Assembly (NCBI RefSeq): GCF_035974275.1
Contig: NZ_CP142422.1
Span: forward strand, 248,001-312,000
Direction of reading: 5' to 3'
From: Chryseobacterium sp. MYb264
GTDB lineage: Bacteria; Bacteroidota; Bacteroidia; Flavobacteriales; Weeksellaceae
Length of the DNA stretch: 64,000 bases
The notes beneath the pieces are model-generated. The model had not been told where the DNA came from and made no database searches. It saw only the letters and a program-made list of their open reading frames with translations. This document shows, one piece after another, positions 1 to 9,347 of the stretch. Position numbers and translations under genes: made by a program. Each line of letters starts with the position of its first letter. Positions within the stretch are counted from its first letter, which is position 1.

Positions 1-56
1 AGTAATCCGAATCCGATTCCCAATTTTTTTAATAAGGGATGTGCAATCGTATACAT
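1..56 (-). CDS. N-terminal fragment of an unidentified protein
   Basis: An ATG at 54-56 on the minus strand opens a reading frame that stays open to the window edge (18 codons, starting MYTIAHPLLKKLG). Only the N-terminus is present, so no family can be named. The fragment has a short basic stretch followed by small hydrophobic residues, which could begin a membrane protein. A TAnnTTTG-like element lies about 35 bases upstream, which supports a real start here. Confidence 0.35.
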   Translation of the reverse strand, partial: MYTIAHPLLKKLGIGFGL

Positions 57-89
57 AATTTTTATTTTTAATTATTCTAAATAACTTTG

Positions 90-97
90 CAAAATTA
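90..97 (-). promoter_or_regulatory. Possible Bacteroidota -7 element (TAATTTTG)
   Basis: Read on the minus strand this is TAATTTTG, an exact match to the Bacteroidota -7 consensus TAnnTTTG. It lies about 35 bases before the start of the gene fragment at the left edge. No convincing -33 TTTG was found, so this is a weak call. Confidence 0.3.
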
Positions 98-190
98 TGG
101 GGTAGATCCATATTTTTATTATCATTTCCGAATATCTTGTTATCTGGGATTATCAATTTTAATTGAAAATGTGATTTATAGTAAAAAAAT

Positions 191-222
191 AAAGTCAGCG
201 AACGTATATATTCACTGACTTT
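191..222 (-). terminator. Hairpin terminator after the esterase operon
   Basis: A 12-base stem (AAAGTCAGCGAA with TTCACTGACTTT, one mismatch) around an 8-base loop is followed on the minus strand by a T-rich run. It lies about 40 bases beyond the esterase stop codon and probably ends that minus-strand operon. Confidence 0.6.
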
Positions 223-260
223 ATTGATAACATTAATAAAAATTGTCAGGCTTTTGCGCA

Positions 261-992
261 TTACTTTTCGGTAAGCCATTGATTAAGATCTGACAGCATG
301 GAAGAGTTAATAGTATGATCTTCATTGTATTTGTGAAACTGCGGCTGTACATGTTTCGACTGTAAAAAATCAAAAGCATCTACAGCATATTGAAATTTCA
401 GAACCGAATCGTGGGTTCCGTGTGATATAAATATCTTAAGCTTCTGCAATTCGCTATCTTTGGCAATGAGAGGTTTTACTTCAGGAAGAAGTCGCCCACT
501 CATTACAGCAATTCCTTTTATTTTTTCAGGTGCGGTCAGAGATACGCTGTAGCTCATAATTCCGCCCTGACTGAAACCAGCGAGATAGACATTATTTTCA
601 TCAAACTGTTCTACCTTCTTTAAATCATCAATAAATCGGATGATTTCTATTCGTGAATTTTCTGCCTGTTGCGCATTGATAACAGAACCTTCTGGGATAA
701 ACTGTACCTGAAACCAGGCATAACTGTTTTCCCTCAATGTTATCGGACCTCTTACCGAAACGATCAAAAAATCATCAGGTAAAGATTCTGTATAGGAAAA
801 CATATTTTTTTCATTGCTTCCGACACCGTGCAAAAGAATGATAAGCGGTGGGTTGAGTGAAGATGTTTTTGGTTTTCTCACCAAATACTGTAAATGGGGG
901 GATGGGGAAGTTGTTGTCATTTTAAAACTGAAAAAAAATAATAATAAGGTAACTAAAGAAGCAGATAAAAACTGATGTTTTGTTTTTATCAT
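261..992 (-). CDS. Alpha/beta hydrolase, carboxylesterase/phospholipase type
   Basis: The 243-residue protein has the signature of the small carboxylesterase/lysophospholipase family. An oxyanion-hole LHGVGS lies at 54-59, the nucleophile motif GFSQGG has Ser141, and Asp195 (HGTHDSV) and His226 (EDHT) complete the triad. The first 24 residues are hydrophobic and may be a signal peptide or anchor; a start at Met25 would give a cytoplasmic enzyme. Its ATG overlaps the stop of the upstream dioxygenase by 4 bases, so the two are almost certainly co-translated. Family-level function (hydrolysis of small esters) is established knowledge; the natural substrate is unknown. The pairing with a ring-opening dioxygenase may point to aromatic compound handling, which is inference. 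Confidence 0.85.
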   Translation of the reverse strand: MIKTKHQFLSASLVTLLLFFFSFKMTTTSPSPHLQYLVRKPKTSSLNPPLIILLHGVGSNEKNMFSYTESLPDDFLIVSVRGPITLRENSYAWFQVQFIPEGSVINAQQAENSRIEIIRFIDDLKKVEQFDENNVYLAGFSQGGIMSYSVSLTAPEKIKGIAVMSGRLLPEVKPLIAKDSELQKLKIFISHGTHDSVLKFQYAVDAFDFLQSKHVQPQFHKYNEDHTINSSMLSDLNQWLTEK

Positions 993-1879
993 GCTTTATC
1001 AATTTTCACGGACATCATATTGAGTGAACCGGCCACCAGTTCATCATTGAAAATCGTTACTTTTTCATCTTTTTCCTGAAGCCCTAAAATATAAAGCAAA
1101 GGAAGATAATGCTCAGGAGTAGGTATAGACAGCTGAACCTCTTTTCCCAGTTTATCATACTGAATTAGAGATTTATGGTCACCGTCCGTAATCAGCTGCT
1201 TTAATTTTTCGTTGGCGGCAATCGCCCAGTCATAACCAAAACCGGGAGTCATCATTTTGTCCCATGCTGCCATTCTGAGGTTGTGTACGGTATTTCCGCT
1301 TCCGATAATAAGGATGCCTTTTCTTCGTAATGCGGCCAGTTCTTTACCTAAAGCATAATGAAACTCCGGACCTTTTGTATAATCGATGCTCATTTCAATG
1401 ATCGGAATGTCGGCATTGGGAAAGAGGAATTTTACAACCGTCCAGCATCCGTGATCCAAGCCCCATTCTTCGGTAAGACCTATATCGACAGATGAGATGA
1501 GTTTTTTTGTTTCAAAGGCCAGATCAGGGCTGCCGGGAGCAGGATACTGCACATCAAATAAAGCCTTAGGAAATCCTCCGAAATCGTGAATGGTTTCCGG
1601 ATGTTCCATAGCGGTGACAAAGGTTCCTTTGGTTTCCCAATGTGCCGAAATACATAATATTGCTCTTGGTTTCGGAAGTTTTTGGGCAACTGCCTGAAAT
1701 CCCTGGGTGAAAGTATTATCTTCCAGCGCATTCATCGGATTGCCGTGTCCCAGAAATAAAACGGGCATTCGTTCCGTAGGCGCCAGGTTATCTGTTAAGC
1801 TGTGGAGGGTATTCAGCTTCATTGCTGCCGCTCCGAGAGGTAAAAGTGCCATCGCTTTTAAAAAATCTTTTCGTTTCAT
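989..1879 (-). CDS. ygiD: Class III extradiol ring-cleavage dioxygenase (4,5-DOPA dioxygenase family)
   Basis: This 296-residue protein belongs to the LigB-like/DODA family of non-haem metal extradiol dioxygenases. Likely metal ligands and active-site histidines are visible at His45 (GHGNP), His80 (SAHW), His143 (LDHGCW) and His199 (TVHNLR). E. coli YgiD is the usual reference and cleaves catechol rings such as L-DOPA in vitro. The N-terminus (MKRKDFLKAMALLPLGAAA) looks like an export signal or twin-arginine-like leader with an RK pair, which is common in Bacteroidota members. It is the first gene of a two-gene operon and its stop overlaps the esterase ATG. Confidence 0.85.
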   Translation of the reverse strand: MKRKDFLKAMALLPLGAAAMKLNTLHSLTDNLAPTERMPVLFLGHGNPMNALEDNTFTQGFQAVAQKLPKPRAILCISAHWETKGTFVTAMEHPETIHDFGGFPKALFDVQYPAPGSPDLAFETKKLISSVDIGLTEEWGLDHGCWTVVKFLFPNADIPIIEMSIDYTKGPEFHYALGKELAALRRKGILIIGSGNTVHNLRMAAWDKMMTPGFGYDWAIAANEKLKQLITDGDHKSLIQYDKLGKEVQLSIPTPEHYLPLLYILGLQEKDEKVTIFNDELVAGSLNMMSVKIDKA

Positions 1880-1980
1880 ACATTTTTAGAGACAGATTAT
1901 GATCTGTTTAAAATTATGATACAAATTTCATCAATTTCAGTTGGCAGGAGGTAACACTTTTGGGAAGAAAAGTTGTGATT

Positions 1981-2817
1981 TTAAGAAATAATTTTGGCCA
2001 TTTCTTTCTTGTACTCGGTAGGAGTGAAACCTGTTTTTTTCTTAAAAGCATGAGTGAAATAGGTTTTTTCTCTGAAACCCAATTCGTAGCCAATCTCAGC
2101 AACTGTTTTATCTGTACTGATTAAAAGACTTTTAGCTTCTGTAAGTTTGCGGATTTCTATAATCTCTGAAACACTCTGATGAAAAATATCCTGACAGATC
2201 AGATTTAGATTTCTGGTCGTCATGAATAGTTTTTCTGCATAAAAGTTAACATCTTTAGCTTCTCTGTAATGCTCTTCGAGGAGTTTTAAAAAATTTCTGA
2301 AAGTCAGACTCTGAATTTTTGTCGATTCATCATTATTGAGACTCAGTTTTTTCCGGTCGGACTCGATGATGGTGAAAAGGCTGCTCAGTAATTGACGGAT
2401 AATGGAGAGATCTGGGCTTGGCTGAAGATATTCCTGCTCCATAATTTTACAGATACTGTCTAATCTCCCGAAACAGTCATCGGTTTTCAGGCTGATATTG
2501 GCTTTTTCATGGTAAGAAGAATACAGCTGAAAAACGGTTTCTGCAATAAATTCCCTTTTAAAACGGATAGCCCAGATATCGCATTTTCCGTCTTTCGGAA
2601 GTGGTTTTACGCGATGGGTTTTCCCCTGCGCAATGAAGCTTACAAAGGGGGCTTCTATCAATTGGGATTTGAAGTCTATAAAATGTTCCAGATACCCGGA
2701 TTTTCCGATAAGAAGTTCTTCGAAATCATGATGATGAGGTTCATTTTCCATTTGGCTGATTTTTGCAGCTTCTTCTACATCGATGGTAAACATTTTAAAT
2801 AACTCAGTCATGAGCAT
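1981..2817 (-). CDS. AraC-family transcriptional regulator
   Basis: The 278-residue protein has an N-terminal half resembling an AraC cupin ligand-binding region and a C-terminal double helix-turn-helix (about 185-275). The AraC signature lies at the second helix: TVAEIGYELGF then YFTHAFKKKTGFTP. The first codons read MLM, so either ATG could start it. It is oriented away from the SDR gene at 3024 and towards the dioxygenase operon, with about 100 bases between its stop and the dioxygenase start. It may regulate one of these neighbours, but no operator was identified. Confidence 0.85.
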   Translation of the reverse strand: MLMTELFKMFTIDVEEAAKISQMENEPHHHDFEELLIGKSGYLEHFIDFKSQLIEAPFVSFIAQGKTHRVKPLPKDGKCDIWAIRFKREFIAETVFQLYSSYHEKANISLKTDDCFGRLDSICKIMEQEYLQPSPDLSIIRQLLSSLFTIIESDRKKLSLNNDESTKIQSLTFRNFLKLLEEHYREAKDVNFYAEKLFMTTRNLNLICQDIFHQSVSEIIEIRKLTEAKSLLISTDKTVAEIGYELGFREKTYFTHAFKKKTGFTPTEYKKEMAKIIS

Positions 2818-3023
2818 AAATGTAAAAAAAATTAGATTAAAATTGATGTTTTAATGTCAAAAAATGAATTAATGATAACAATACAATCCGGCTAGAGTGA
2901 GTTGAGAAAGTGTAGAAAAACCTCAAATAAATACATCAAGACAAAACCTAAAAAAGAAAATTTGTAAGTAAAAATTTTAAATCTTTTACTACTTTTATAT
3001 GCATTAAATTCAAATTACGACGT

Positions 3024-3812
3024 ATGAATATTGATCTGACTTCAAAAAAAGCTTTGGTAGGCGCTGCCACACAGGGAATCGGGGCGGGAATTGCCACCGA
3101 ACTGGCCAGAAGCGGTGCCCATGTAACGGTGATGGCTCGCAATGAAGAAAAGCTGAAAAGTTTTGTTGCTTCACTTCCCATCGTAAATGCTCATCAGAAA
3201 CATCATTATCTGGTGGCAGATTTTGGTAATTTCGAGCAATATAGAAAGATAATTACTCAGTTTTTCCAGCATCATTCTATTGATATTCTGGTGAATAATA
3301 CAAATGGCCCTGAGCCGGGGATTGCTTTAGACAAAATTGTGGATGATTATCAGAAGGCCTTTGATCTGGTTTTTAAAGTGGTTTGTGAAACCACCACTTT
3401 GGCATTGCCTTATATGATTAAGCAAAAGCATGGCCGCATTATTAATGTTTCTTCTCTGTCGGTAAAAGAGCCGATTCCTAATCTGGTTTTATCAAACTCT
3501 ATCCGTTCTGCGACGGCGGCGTGGGCAAAAACTTTGGCGAATGAAGTGGCACAGTATAATGTAACGGTCAATAATATTCTGACCGGATTTTTTGATACAG
3601 ACCGTATTAAAAAATTGATCGATCACGAGGCTGAGCAAACCAGTAAGTCTGTTGAAGAAATAAAAAAAGGAAGGGAAAATAAAATTCCAATGAAAAGGTT
3701 GGGAAAAACAGAAGAGTATGGACATTTGGTGACTTTTTTAGCTTCGGATTATGCTGCTTATCATACAGGAACAAGTATTCCTCTGGATGGCGGACTGAAT
3801 AATTCTTATTAA
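3024..3812 (+). CDS. SDR-family protein with degenerate active site
   Basis: The 262-residue protein has a Rossmann fold of the short-chain dehydrogenase family, with GAATQGIG (12-19) replacing TGxxxGxG and NNTNGP in place of NNAG. The catalytic Ser is kept (NVSSLS), but the YxxxK motif is replaced by SNSIR. This matches a known SDR subgroup that resembles beta-ketoacyl-ACP reductases without a full tetrad. The C-terminus (HTGTSIPLDGG) is intact. It stands alone and is followed by a hairpin terminator. A catalytic role is uncertain; nucleotide binding is likely. Confidence 0.8.
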   Translation: MNIDLTSKKALVGAATQGIGAGIATELARSGAHVTVMARNEEKLKSFVASLPIVNAHQKHHYLVADFGNFEQYRKIITQFFQHHSIDILVNNTNGPEPGIALDKIVDDYQKAFDLVFKVVCETTTLALPYMIKQKHGRIINVSSLSVKEPIPNLVLSNSIRSATAAWAKTLANEVAQYNVTVNNILTGFFDTDRIKKLIDHEAEQTSKSVEEIKKGRENKIPMKRLGKTEEYGHLVTFLASDYAAYHTGTSIPLDGGLNNSY

Positions 3813-3836
3813 AAATTAATTTTTGTATAATATCAG

Positions 3837-3866
3837 CCTTTAATCCTTTGGGTTAAAGGTTTTTTA
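3837..3866 (+). terminator. Hairpin terminator after the SDR gene
   Basis: CCTTTAA and TTAAAGG form a stem with an inner CC/GG pair, followed by TTTTTT. It sits 25 bases after the SDR stop codon. Confidence 0.7.
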
Positions 3867-4093
3867 TGCTTCATTATGAAACAAAAGATGATTTTTAACA
3901 CTTTTTAATTCAATAAAAATACCTAGATTTGCAATTATTTTTATTGATTCTAATTAAGGTTTTCATGAGGACGGTTTTTCAACATTATTATTTTATTTCT
4001 TTTTATACTTTTAAAAGTCAATCTTTTAACAACTGCTTTAGTTCTGAAAATCATCAATATTCTTTTATTTTAAATTAATCTTATTCAGCTGTA

Positions 4094-6883
4094 ATGAATA
4101 AATCTGTCGCAAGCATTTTGATGATTTGTGGTGCCATTTACATCAATGCCCAAACTTCATCAAACTTAAAAAATGATTCGTTAAAAGTGCAATCGATTGA
4201 AGAAGTGATTGTAACTTCATCTTATGGAACTAAAAAACTGAAAGAAGAAGTTGTTGGTTCTATCGTTACCCTTACAGAAAAAGATATCCAGACTTCACAA
4301 CCGTATGAAAGTATTGATAAAATGATTGCCGGGCAGGCGCCGGGTGTTCAGATTGTGAATAATACGGAGTTGGGGAAGCCTGTGAGTATTAATATCAGAG
4401 GGCTTGGTTCTTTAGTTCCAATTTCAGGCATGATAGGAACTTCTACACAGCCATTAATTATTGTAGATGGTGTTATTATGCGTGAAGATAATCCGTTTGA
4501 CCAAAATTTTTTCGACGGAACCGGGCAGCATTCAGAGATGAATATCAATCCGCTGGCGAGATTTAATACTGATAATATTGAAAGCATTAATATTCTTAAA
4601 GATGCAGCTGCAGTAGCACTTTATGGTGCTGAATCTGCGAACGGAGTAATATTAATAACCACTAAAAAAGGAAAAAAGGGAAAACCCACTTATTCATTTA
4701 CCACACAGTATGGGGTTTCTCAAAGTATTAATAAGATAAAGTATCTCAGCGGAGAGCAATATTATAAGCTGTATACAGACTATACCAAAAATAACGGATC
4801 AAAGGATTTAAAGCCATGGAATGGAGTAGACGTCAATTGGTTTGATGCCATGAATGGAAACGGAGATTTTTACAAAACCAATTTTACAACCAGCGGTGGC
4901 GGAAAATACATTACGTATCGTGTAGGATTAGACTATTCTAAAAATAATGAATCTAAAATTTTCAATTCGCTGGAGAAAAAAGGGATCGATGCAAGCATTG
5001 CTTTTGATTATAAAAAGCTTAAAATAAATCTCTACGCGGCTTATAATAATTTTGTTAAAGATCAGCCTAATACTTATTTTAATTTTATTCTAGCGCCTGA
5101 TAATGAGATTTATAATCCAGACGGCAGTTTTGCAGATACTGATTTTAATCTAACTCCCAACCCGTTAGCGGCAGCCACACAAAATATCAGTAATGTAAAG
5201 AATAACTCTTTAATCTCCAGTTTAAATGTGAGTTATGAATTAGCAAAGGGACTGAAAGTAAGCAGTTTATTTGGATTAGACCTTTCTGATAAAAAAAATA
5301 CAGACTGGAAATCAGGACTTAACGCCAGCGGAATCACGGGTAAGAATTACGGAAGGAGCAGAATAAGCACTTCCGACAGTAAGAAATGGAACTGGAGCAC
5401 ACATCTGTACTACGAAAAAAACTTTTTAGAAAAACATCATGCCGATATTTTAATAGGAATGGAACTTCGCCATAATAAAGATTTTAAAGAAATCAATATG
5501 GGGGTTAATTTCGAGAATTTTGATACCTTCCAACTTCCCCAGTCTACCATTGGTACTTTTACTTACAGATCCTTGACGAATGAAGACAGCGGGAGAAGTT
5601 TCTTTTCACAGTTGAATTATGATTTCAGTAAAAAATACTTCCTATCTGCTACTATAAGAAGAGATGAAAGTTCTGCATTCGGAAAGGATGTAAATGCTTC
5701 TATTAATGGAGGAATTGGTGCTTCCTGGGTAATCTCCAATGAAAATTTTTTGAAAAACAGTTCTGTTTTGAGTTTCTTACGACTTCGTACTTCTTGGGGA
5801 ATGACGGGGAACTCCAGAATAGGAAGTTACCGTTCTTCAGGTTTGTATAATATAGGTTATAATGGATTTATATATGAATCTGAATATGCTACTACAGACG
5901 GTTCTGCACCACCAAACAGAACATTGAGCTGGGAAAAAAATGAAAAATTGAACCTTGGCTTAGATTTTAATCTTTTTAGCAAGATTGACTTTACCGTGGA
6001 AGTTTTCAGAAATAACATTTCTGATATGATTGTAAACCGGGATGTACCCGTAGAAACAGGATATAGCACTGCGGAAATAAACGGAGCAGATATGTATAAT
6101 CAGGGGATCGAATTTTCTGTACGTGGAAATTGGTTTAAAAAGAAAAATTTCACATGGAATACAAGTTTTAACCTGGCAAGTGTAAAAAATAAAGTCACCA
6201 GCCTTTTCGGGCTTGAAGAGAAGTATTCTTCAGCAGCAATAGCAAGAGGGCAGAAAGTAGGGGTGCCCACTTCTGCTATTTGGGGATATCAATGGCTGGG
6301 AGTAAATCCCGCCAATGGTCTCGATACCTATATGATAAATGGTGAAATAAAAGATGCCGGACAGTTTACCGCAAGCAATACTTCACAATATACCGTGATT
6401 GGTAATTCTCAACCGGATTTTACCGGTGGTTTAAGCAATCGGATTAGCTATAAAAATGTAAGTCTTTCATTTCTCATCAATTTTGAATGGGGAGGAGATG
6501 TTTTGGTTGGATCAGAGCTTATTGACAAGTACAATAATCTAATTAATAGAAATATGAGTGTAAATGCTCTGGATTATTGGACAGCACCAGGAGATATCGC
6601 TGAAAATAGGAAGCCTACCAGTAAGACGACCATTGCGAATTCAAGTAAATATATTTATGATAACAGTTATATTAAACTTCAGAATATCAATTTAAATTAT
6701 CAGCTTCCATTGCGGAAAATAAAAAATAATTTTATTAAAAGTGCAAGCATTTTTATAGACTGTACCAACGTTTTGTACTGGTATAAAGAAAAATCTCCAG
6801 CGGGTAAAAATGGAATTCGTGAGTTCAGATATCTGTATCCTGAAATGAGAACTTTCAGTTTTGGTTTCAGAGCTAATTTTTAA
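4094..6883 (+). CDS. SusC/RagA-family TonB-linked outer membrane protein
   Basis: This 929-residue protein is a TonB-dependent beta-barrel transporter. After a signal peptide (cut near INAQ) comes a short TonB-box-like stretch (EEVIVTSSYG), a plug domain at about 50-165 (GQAPGVQIV, PLIIVDGV, ESINILKDAAAVALYGAESANGVILITTKKG) and then the barrel. The plug and the immediate SusD partner identify the SusC class. It lacks the usual carboxypeptidase-like N-terminal domain, so it is a shorter variant. SusC forms the outer-membrane pore that imports oligosaccharides or peptides captured by SusD. No glycoside hydrolase lies next to this pair, so the substrate cannot be predicted. Confidence 0.92.
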   Translation: MNKSVASILMICGAIYINAQTSSNLKNDSLKVQSIEEVIVTSSYGTKKLKEEVVGSIVTLTEKDIQTSQPYESIDKMIAGQAPGVQIVNNTELGKPVSINIRGLGSLVPISGMIGTSTQPLIIVDGVIMREDNPFDQNFFDGTGQHSEMNINPLARFNTDNIESINILKDAAAVALYGAESANGVILITTKKGKKGKPTYSFTTQYGVSQSINKIKYLSGEQYYKLYTDYTKNNGSKDLKPWNGVDVNWFDAMNGNGDFYKTNFTTSGGGKYITYRVGLDYSKNNESKIFNSLEKKGIDASIAFDYKKLKINLYAAYNNFVKDQPNTYFNFILAPDNEIYNPDGSFADTDFNLTPNPLAAATQNISNVKNNSLISSLNVSYELAKGLKVSSLFGLDLSDKKNTDWKSGLNASGITGKNYGRSRISTSDSKKWNWSTHLYYEKNFLEKHHADILIGMELRHNKDFKEINMGVNFENFDTFQLPQSTIGTFTYRSLTNEDSGRSFFSQLNYDFSKKYFLSATIRRDESSAFGKDVNASINGGIGASWVISNENFLKNSSVLSFLRLRTSWGMTGNSRIGSYRSSGLYNIGYNGFIYESEYATTDGSAPPNRTLSWEKNEKLNLGLDFNLFSKIDFTVEVFRNNISDMIVNRDVPVETGYSTAEINGADMYNQGIEFSVRGNWFKKKNFTWNTSFNLASVKNKVTSLFGLEEKYSSAAIARGQKVGVPTSAIWGYQWLGVNPANGLDTYMINGEIKDAGQFTASNTSQYTVIGNSQPDFTGGLSNRISYKNVSLSFLINFEWGGDVLVGSELIDKYNNLINRNMSVNALDYWTAPGDIAENRKPTSKTTIANSSKYIYDNSYIKLQNINLNYQLPLRKIKNNFIKSASIFIDCTNVLYWYKEKSPAGKNGIREFRYLYPEMRTFSFGFRANF

Positions 6884-6893
6884 TACTAAAAAA

Positions 6894-8288
6894 ATGAAAA
6901 AAATAATCATCCTGTCGTTTGTATTATTATCTGCTGTTTCCTGTAGTGATTTTTTGGAACATGAACCAGTGGAATCCATCTCTATCAATACTCAGCTTTC
7001 TACAAAAAAAGGAATGCTGCAAGCATTAAATGGAGTGTATTATGAGATAAGAGCTACTTATTTTTCAGAAGTTAATTATACATACGGAGATCTTTTAGGA
7101 GGTAATTTAAAATTTTCTCCCAGATCTTCAGGGTCAATATCTATCGCTGCAAATGTTCAGAATATCTATCAGTTTGATGATGATACTTCGGATAGTGATT
7201 TATCGGGATTTTATGGAAATTGTTATGATGTTATTAGTAATATTAATCTCATTATTCAATATGTAGATGATCTTCCGGATGCCACAACAGTTGAAATTAA
7301 CGAGATAAAAGCTGAAGCATTAGCGTTGCGAGCTTTTACACATTTTCAATTATATAAGTATTATGCTCAGAATTATACTTATACTTCAGACGCTTCTCAC
7401 TTAGGAATTGTTTATAATACTGCACCTCTGAAAGTAGGAACAGATTATCCATCAAGAAAAACAGTCGCCGAGACTTTTGTCTTACTGGAGGATGACATAA
7501 ATAAGGCATTGGCTTTTGTTCAGCCTGACCAAGCAATTACTTCGGGAGAGACCGTAAACTTCATTAATCCTACTGCTGTAAAAACAATTGCTGCTGAAAT
7601 TGCATTATGGAAAAACGACTGGCAGAAAGCTTATGATTACAGTAATGATATTATTAAAAATTCAGGAATAAGCTTGACTCCTAAAAATGAACTTGTGTCC
7701 AATTGGGCTACATCGGAAAGAATTTGGGAAATTGGAAAAACAGTGAATGCATCTCCTCTTCAAAGTCTCTACAATATTGGTTTAACAACTTATGCCAATT
7801 ATGTTGCTTCTGATGATATTTATACTATATACACTTCCGATGATCTCAGAAAAAATCTTTTTGAAGCTAAAAGTATAAAGACGGGTACCACAATGGTTCC
7901 TTACAACTTTACAAAAAAATATACAGGAACTACGAGTAATCTGGTGTATCGATTAAGTTTACTTTATTTCATCCGTGCAGAGGCTGCTTTACATCTAGGA
8001 AATACTTCTCAGGCTTTAGCAGATATCAATACTGTTAGAAATCGTGCAGGATTAGCAGCTTTAAATTCAATTTCGATTGATGTTTTACTGGAAGAAAAAA
8101 GAAAAGAATTTGTCTTTGAAAATCAATACTTCTTTGATTTAATGAGAAATCATAAAAATATTATAAGAAACAACGGATGTATTTCCAATAATTGCAATCC
8201 GACTTATCCAAGCAATAAATTTGTGGCTCCGATTCCTTATAAATCACTGAATATAAACAGCAACATGCAGCAAAACCCAGGATATTAG
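6894..8288 (+). CDS. SusD/RagB-family substrate-binding lipoprotein
   Basis: The frame is open from 6861, but the ATG at 6894 is preferred because it begins a clean lipoprotein signal (MKKIIILSFVLLSAVSC). The 464-residue product has the SusD features: an N-terminal DFLEHEPVES segment, a TPR-like helical core and a C-terminal YFIRAEAALHLGN...LADINTVRNRAG followed by LLEEKRKEFVFENQYFFDLMR. It starts 10 bases after the SusC stop and would sit as a lid on that pore at the cell surface. A terminator follows. Confidence 0.92.
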   Translation: MKKIIILSFVLLSAVSCSDFLEHEPVESISINTQLSTKKGMLQALNGVYYEIRATYFSEVNYTYGDLLGGNLKFSPRSSGSISIAANVQNIYQFDDDTSDSDLSGFYGNCYDVISNINLIIQYVDDLPDATTVEINEIKAEALALRAFTHFQLYKYYAQNYTYTSDASHLGIVYNTAPLKVGTDYPSRKTVAETFVLLEDDINKALAFVQPDQAITSGETVNFINPTAVKTIAAEIALWKNDWQKAYDYSNDIIKNSGISLTPKNELVSNWATSERIWEIGKTVNASPLQSLYNIGLTTYANYVASDDIYTIYTSDDLRKNLFEAKSIKTGTTMVPYNFTKKYTGTTSNLVYRLSLLYFIRAEAALHLGNTSQALADINTVRNRAGLAALNSISIDVLLEEKRKEFVFENQYFFDLMRNHKNIIRNNGCISNNCNPTYPSNKFVAPIPYKSLNINSNMQQNPGY

Positions 8289-8312
8289 CAGAGTATTAAT
8301 ATATTTTAATGT

Positions 8313-8348
8313 AAACCTTCTGATGCTTTTGTTTCAGGAGGTTTTTTT
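8313..8348 (+). terminator. Terminator after the SusC/SusD operon
   Basis: AACCTTCTGA pairs with TTCAGGAGGTT (one G-T type mismatch) and is followed by a T run. Confidence 0.7.
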
Positions 8349-8779
8349 ATTTTAAATTTATCCTGAACGGATTAAAGAACAGGTTGCACATTAAAAAGAA
8401 CTAAGTAATCTATCGGTAGTGTAGAAATCAAGCGAGGCTGAGAAACTAAAGCTTTTATGTGAATGTCAGTTCGGTAGACTATTATTAATTCTCCAAAAGT
8501 AGATAGTATTTTGTGGATGTAAGTTGTTTGAAAGAATTAGAAGTTTAATTCATATCATTCCAATTATTTCTTATTATAAAAAATGATTGAAATTAATAGA
8601 AGTGATATTTGTCATGTCATTCTTTGCCAATCGTTTCTATATAGTCCTGAAAGCTAATTTTTATTATTTATTAAATTTTTTTTTAAATGAAGTTTTGATA
8701 AATTATATTTATTTCTAATATTTGTGAATAATAAAATATTTGCTAAATATGGCAAACTAATAACAAAAAATAATAAAAT
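8349..8779. other. Intergenic stretch without recognisable genes
   Basis: About 430 AT-rich bases separate the SusD terminator from the next lipoprotein gene. No open frame with coding character, tRNA or clear promoter was seen. The last part must contain the promoter for the gene at 8780, but no exact TAnnTTTG was found. Confidence 0.5.
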
Positions 8780-9337
8780 ATGAAAAAGTTTTGGACTATT
8801 GGGCTATTATCTGCCCTTACAGTTTTTAACAGTTGCAGCAATAATGAGAACATTGCTCAGGAAAATGATTTTGAAAAAGTTGAACAACTTTTAAAAATGA
8901 AAAAACCTTTCTCACAAAATCAAAGAAACAAACTTATTGTAAAGTACGGAAGTGCTGAGAATTTCTATAACGAAATAATAAAAAGAAAATCATTTATCGC
9001 TGATACCAAAATCAAGAAAACCCAAAGTAAATTAACTCCTTATGTCTTCAAGGTTAAGCTAATTATGCCTGATGGTGATCACACGATTGATTGTGATGAA
9101 AGTACTTATATTTATGATCAGGCAAATATTTCAGGAATTGATTTACCAATTTGTGACAGAGCTGGGTCTAGTAGTTCTTGCGTAGCAAAGCTTGTAGAAG
9201 GTGATGTTGATAATACCTTAAATAATTTCTTATCAGATGGACAGTTACAATTAGGATACAGATTACTATGTGTAGCATATGCATTAAGTGATTGTACATT
9301 AGAAACGCATAAAGAAGAAACATTACCTGATGTTTAA
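8780..9337 (+). CDS. Lipoprotein with a plant-type ferredoxin fold and degenerate cluster ligands
   Basis: This 185-residue protein has a lipoprotein signal (lipobox Cys19), a polar linker and a C-terminal domain (about 88-183) that aligns closely with plant-type [2Fe-2S] ferredoxin. Shared stretches are GIDLP, RAG-SSSSC, FLSDGQ, LCVAY, SD and TLETHKEE. In plant ferredoxin the cluster is held by four Cys. Here the first ligand position is Asp126 (Cys moved to 125), the second is Ser131, and only Cys134 and Cys164 remain. Extra Cys occur at 105 and 172. A normal cluster seems unlikely; a disulfide-stabilised fold or altered metal site is possible. The protein is predicted to sit on the outer membrane, an odd place for a ferredoxin. 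It is followed at once by another lipoprotein gene. Confidence 0.75.
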   Translation: MKKFWTIGLLSALTVFNSCSNNENIAQENDFEKVEQLLKMKKPFSQNQRNKLIVKYGSAENFYNEIIKRKSFIADTKIKKTQSKLTPYVFKVKLIMPDGDHTIDCDESTYIYDQANISGIDLPICDRAGSSSSCVAKLVEGDVDNTLNNFLSDGQLQLGYRLLCVAYALSDCTLETHKEETLPDV

Positions 9338-9347
9338 TTATAAAAAA

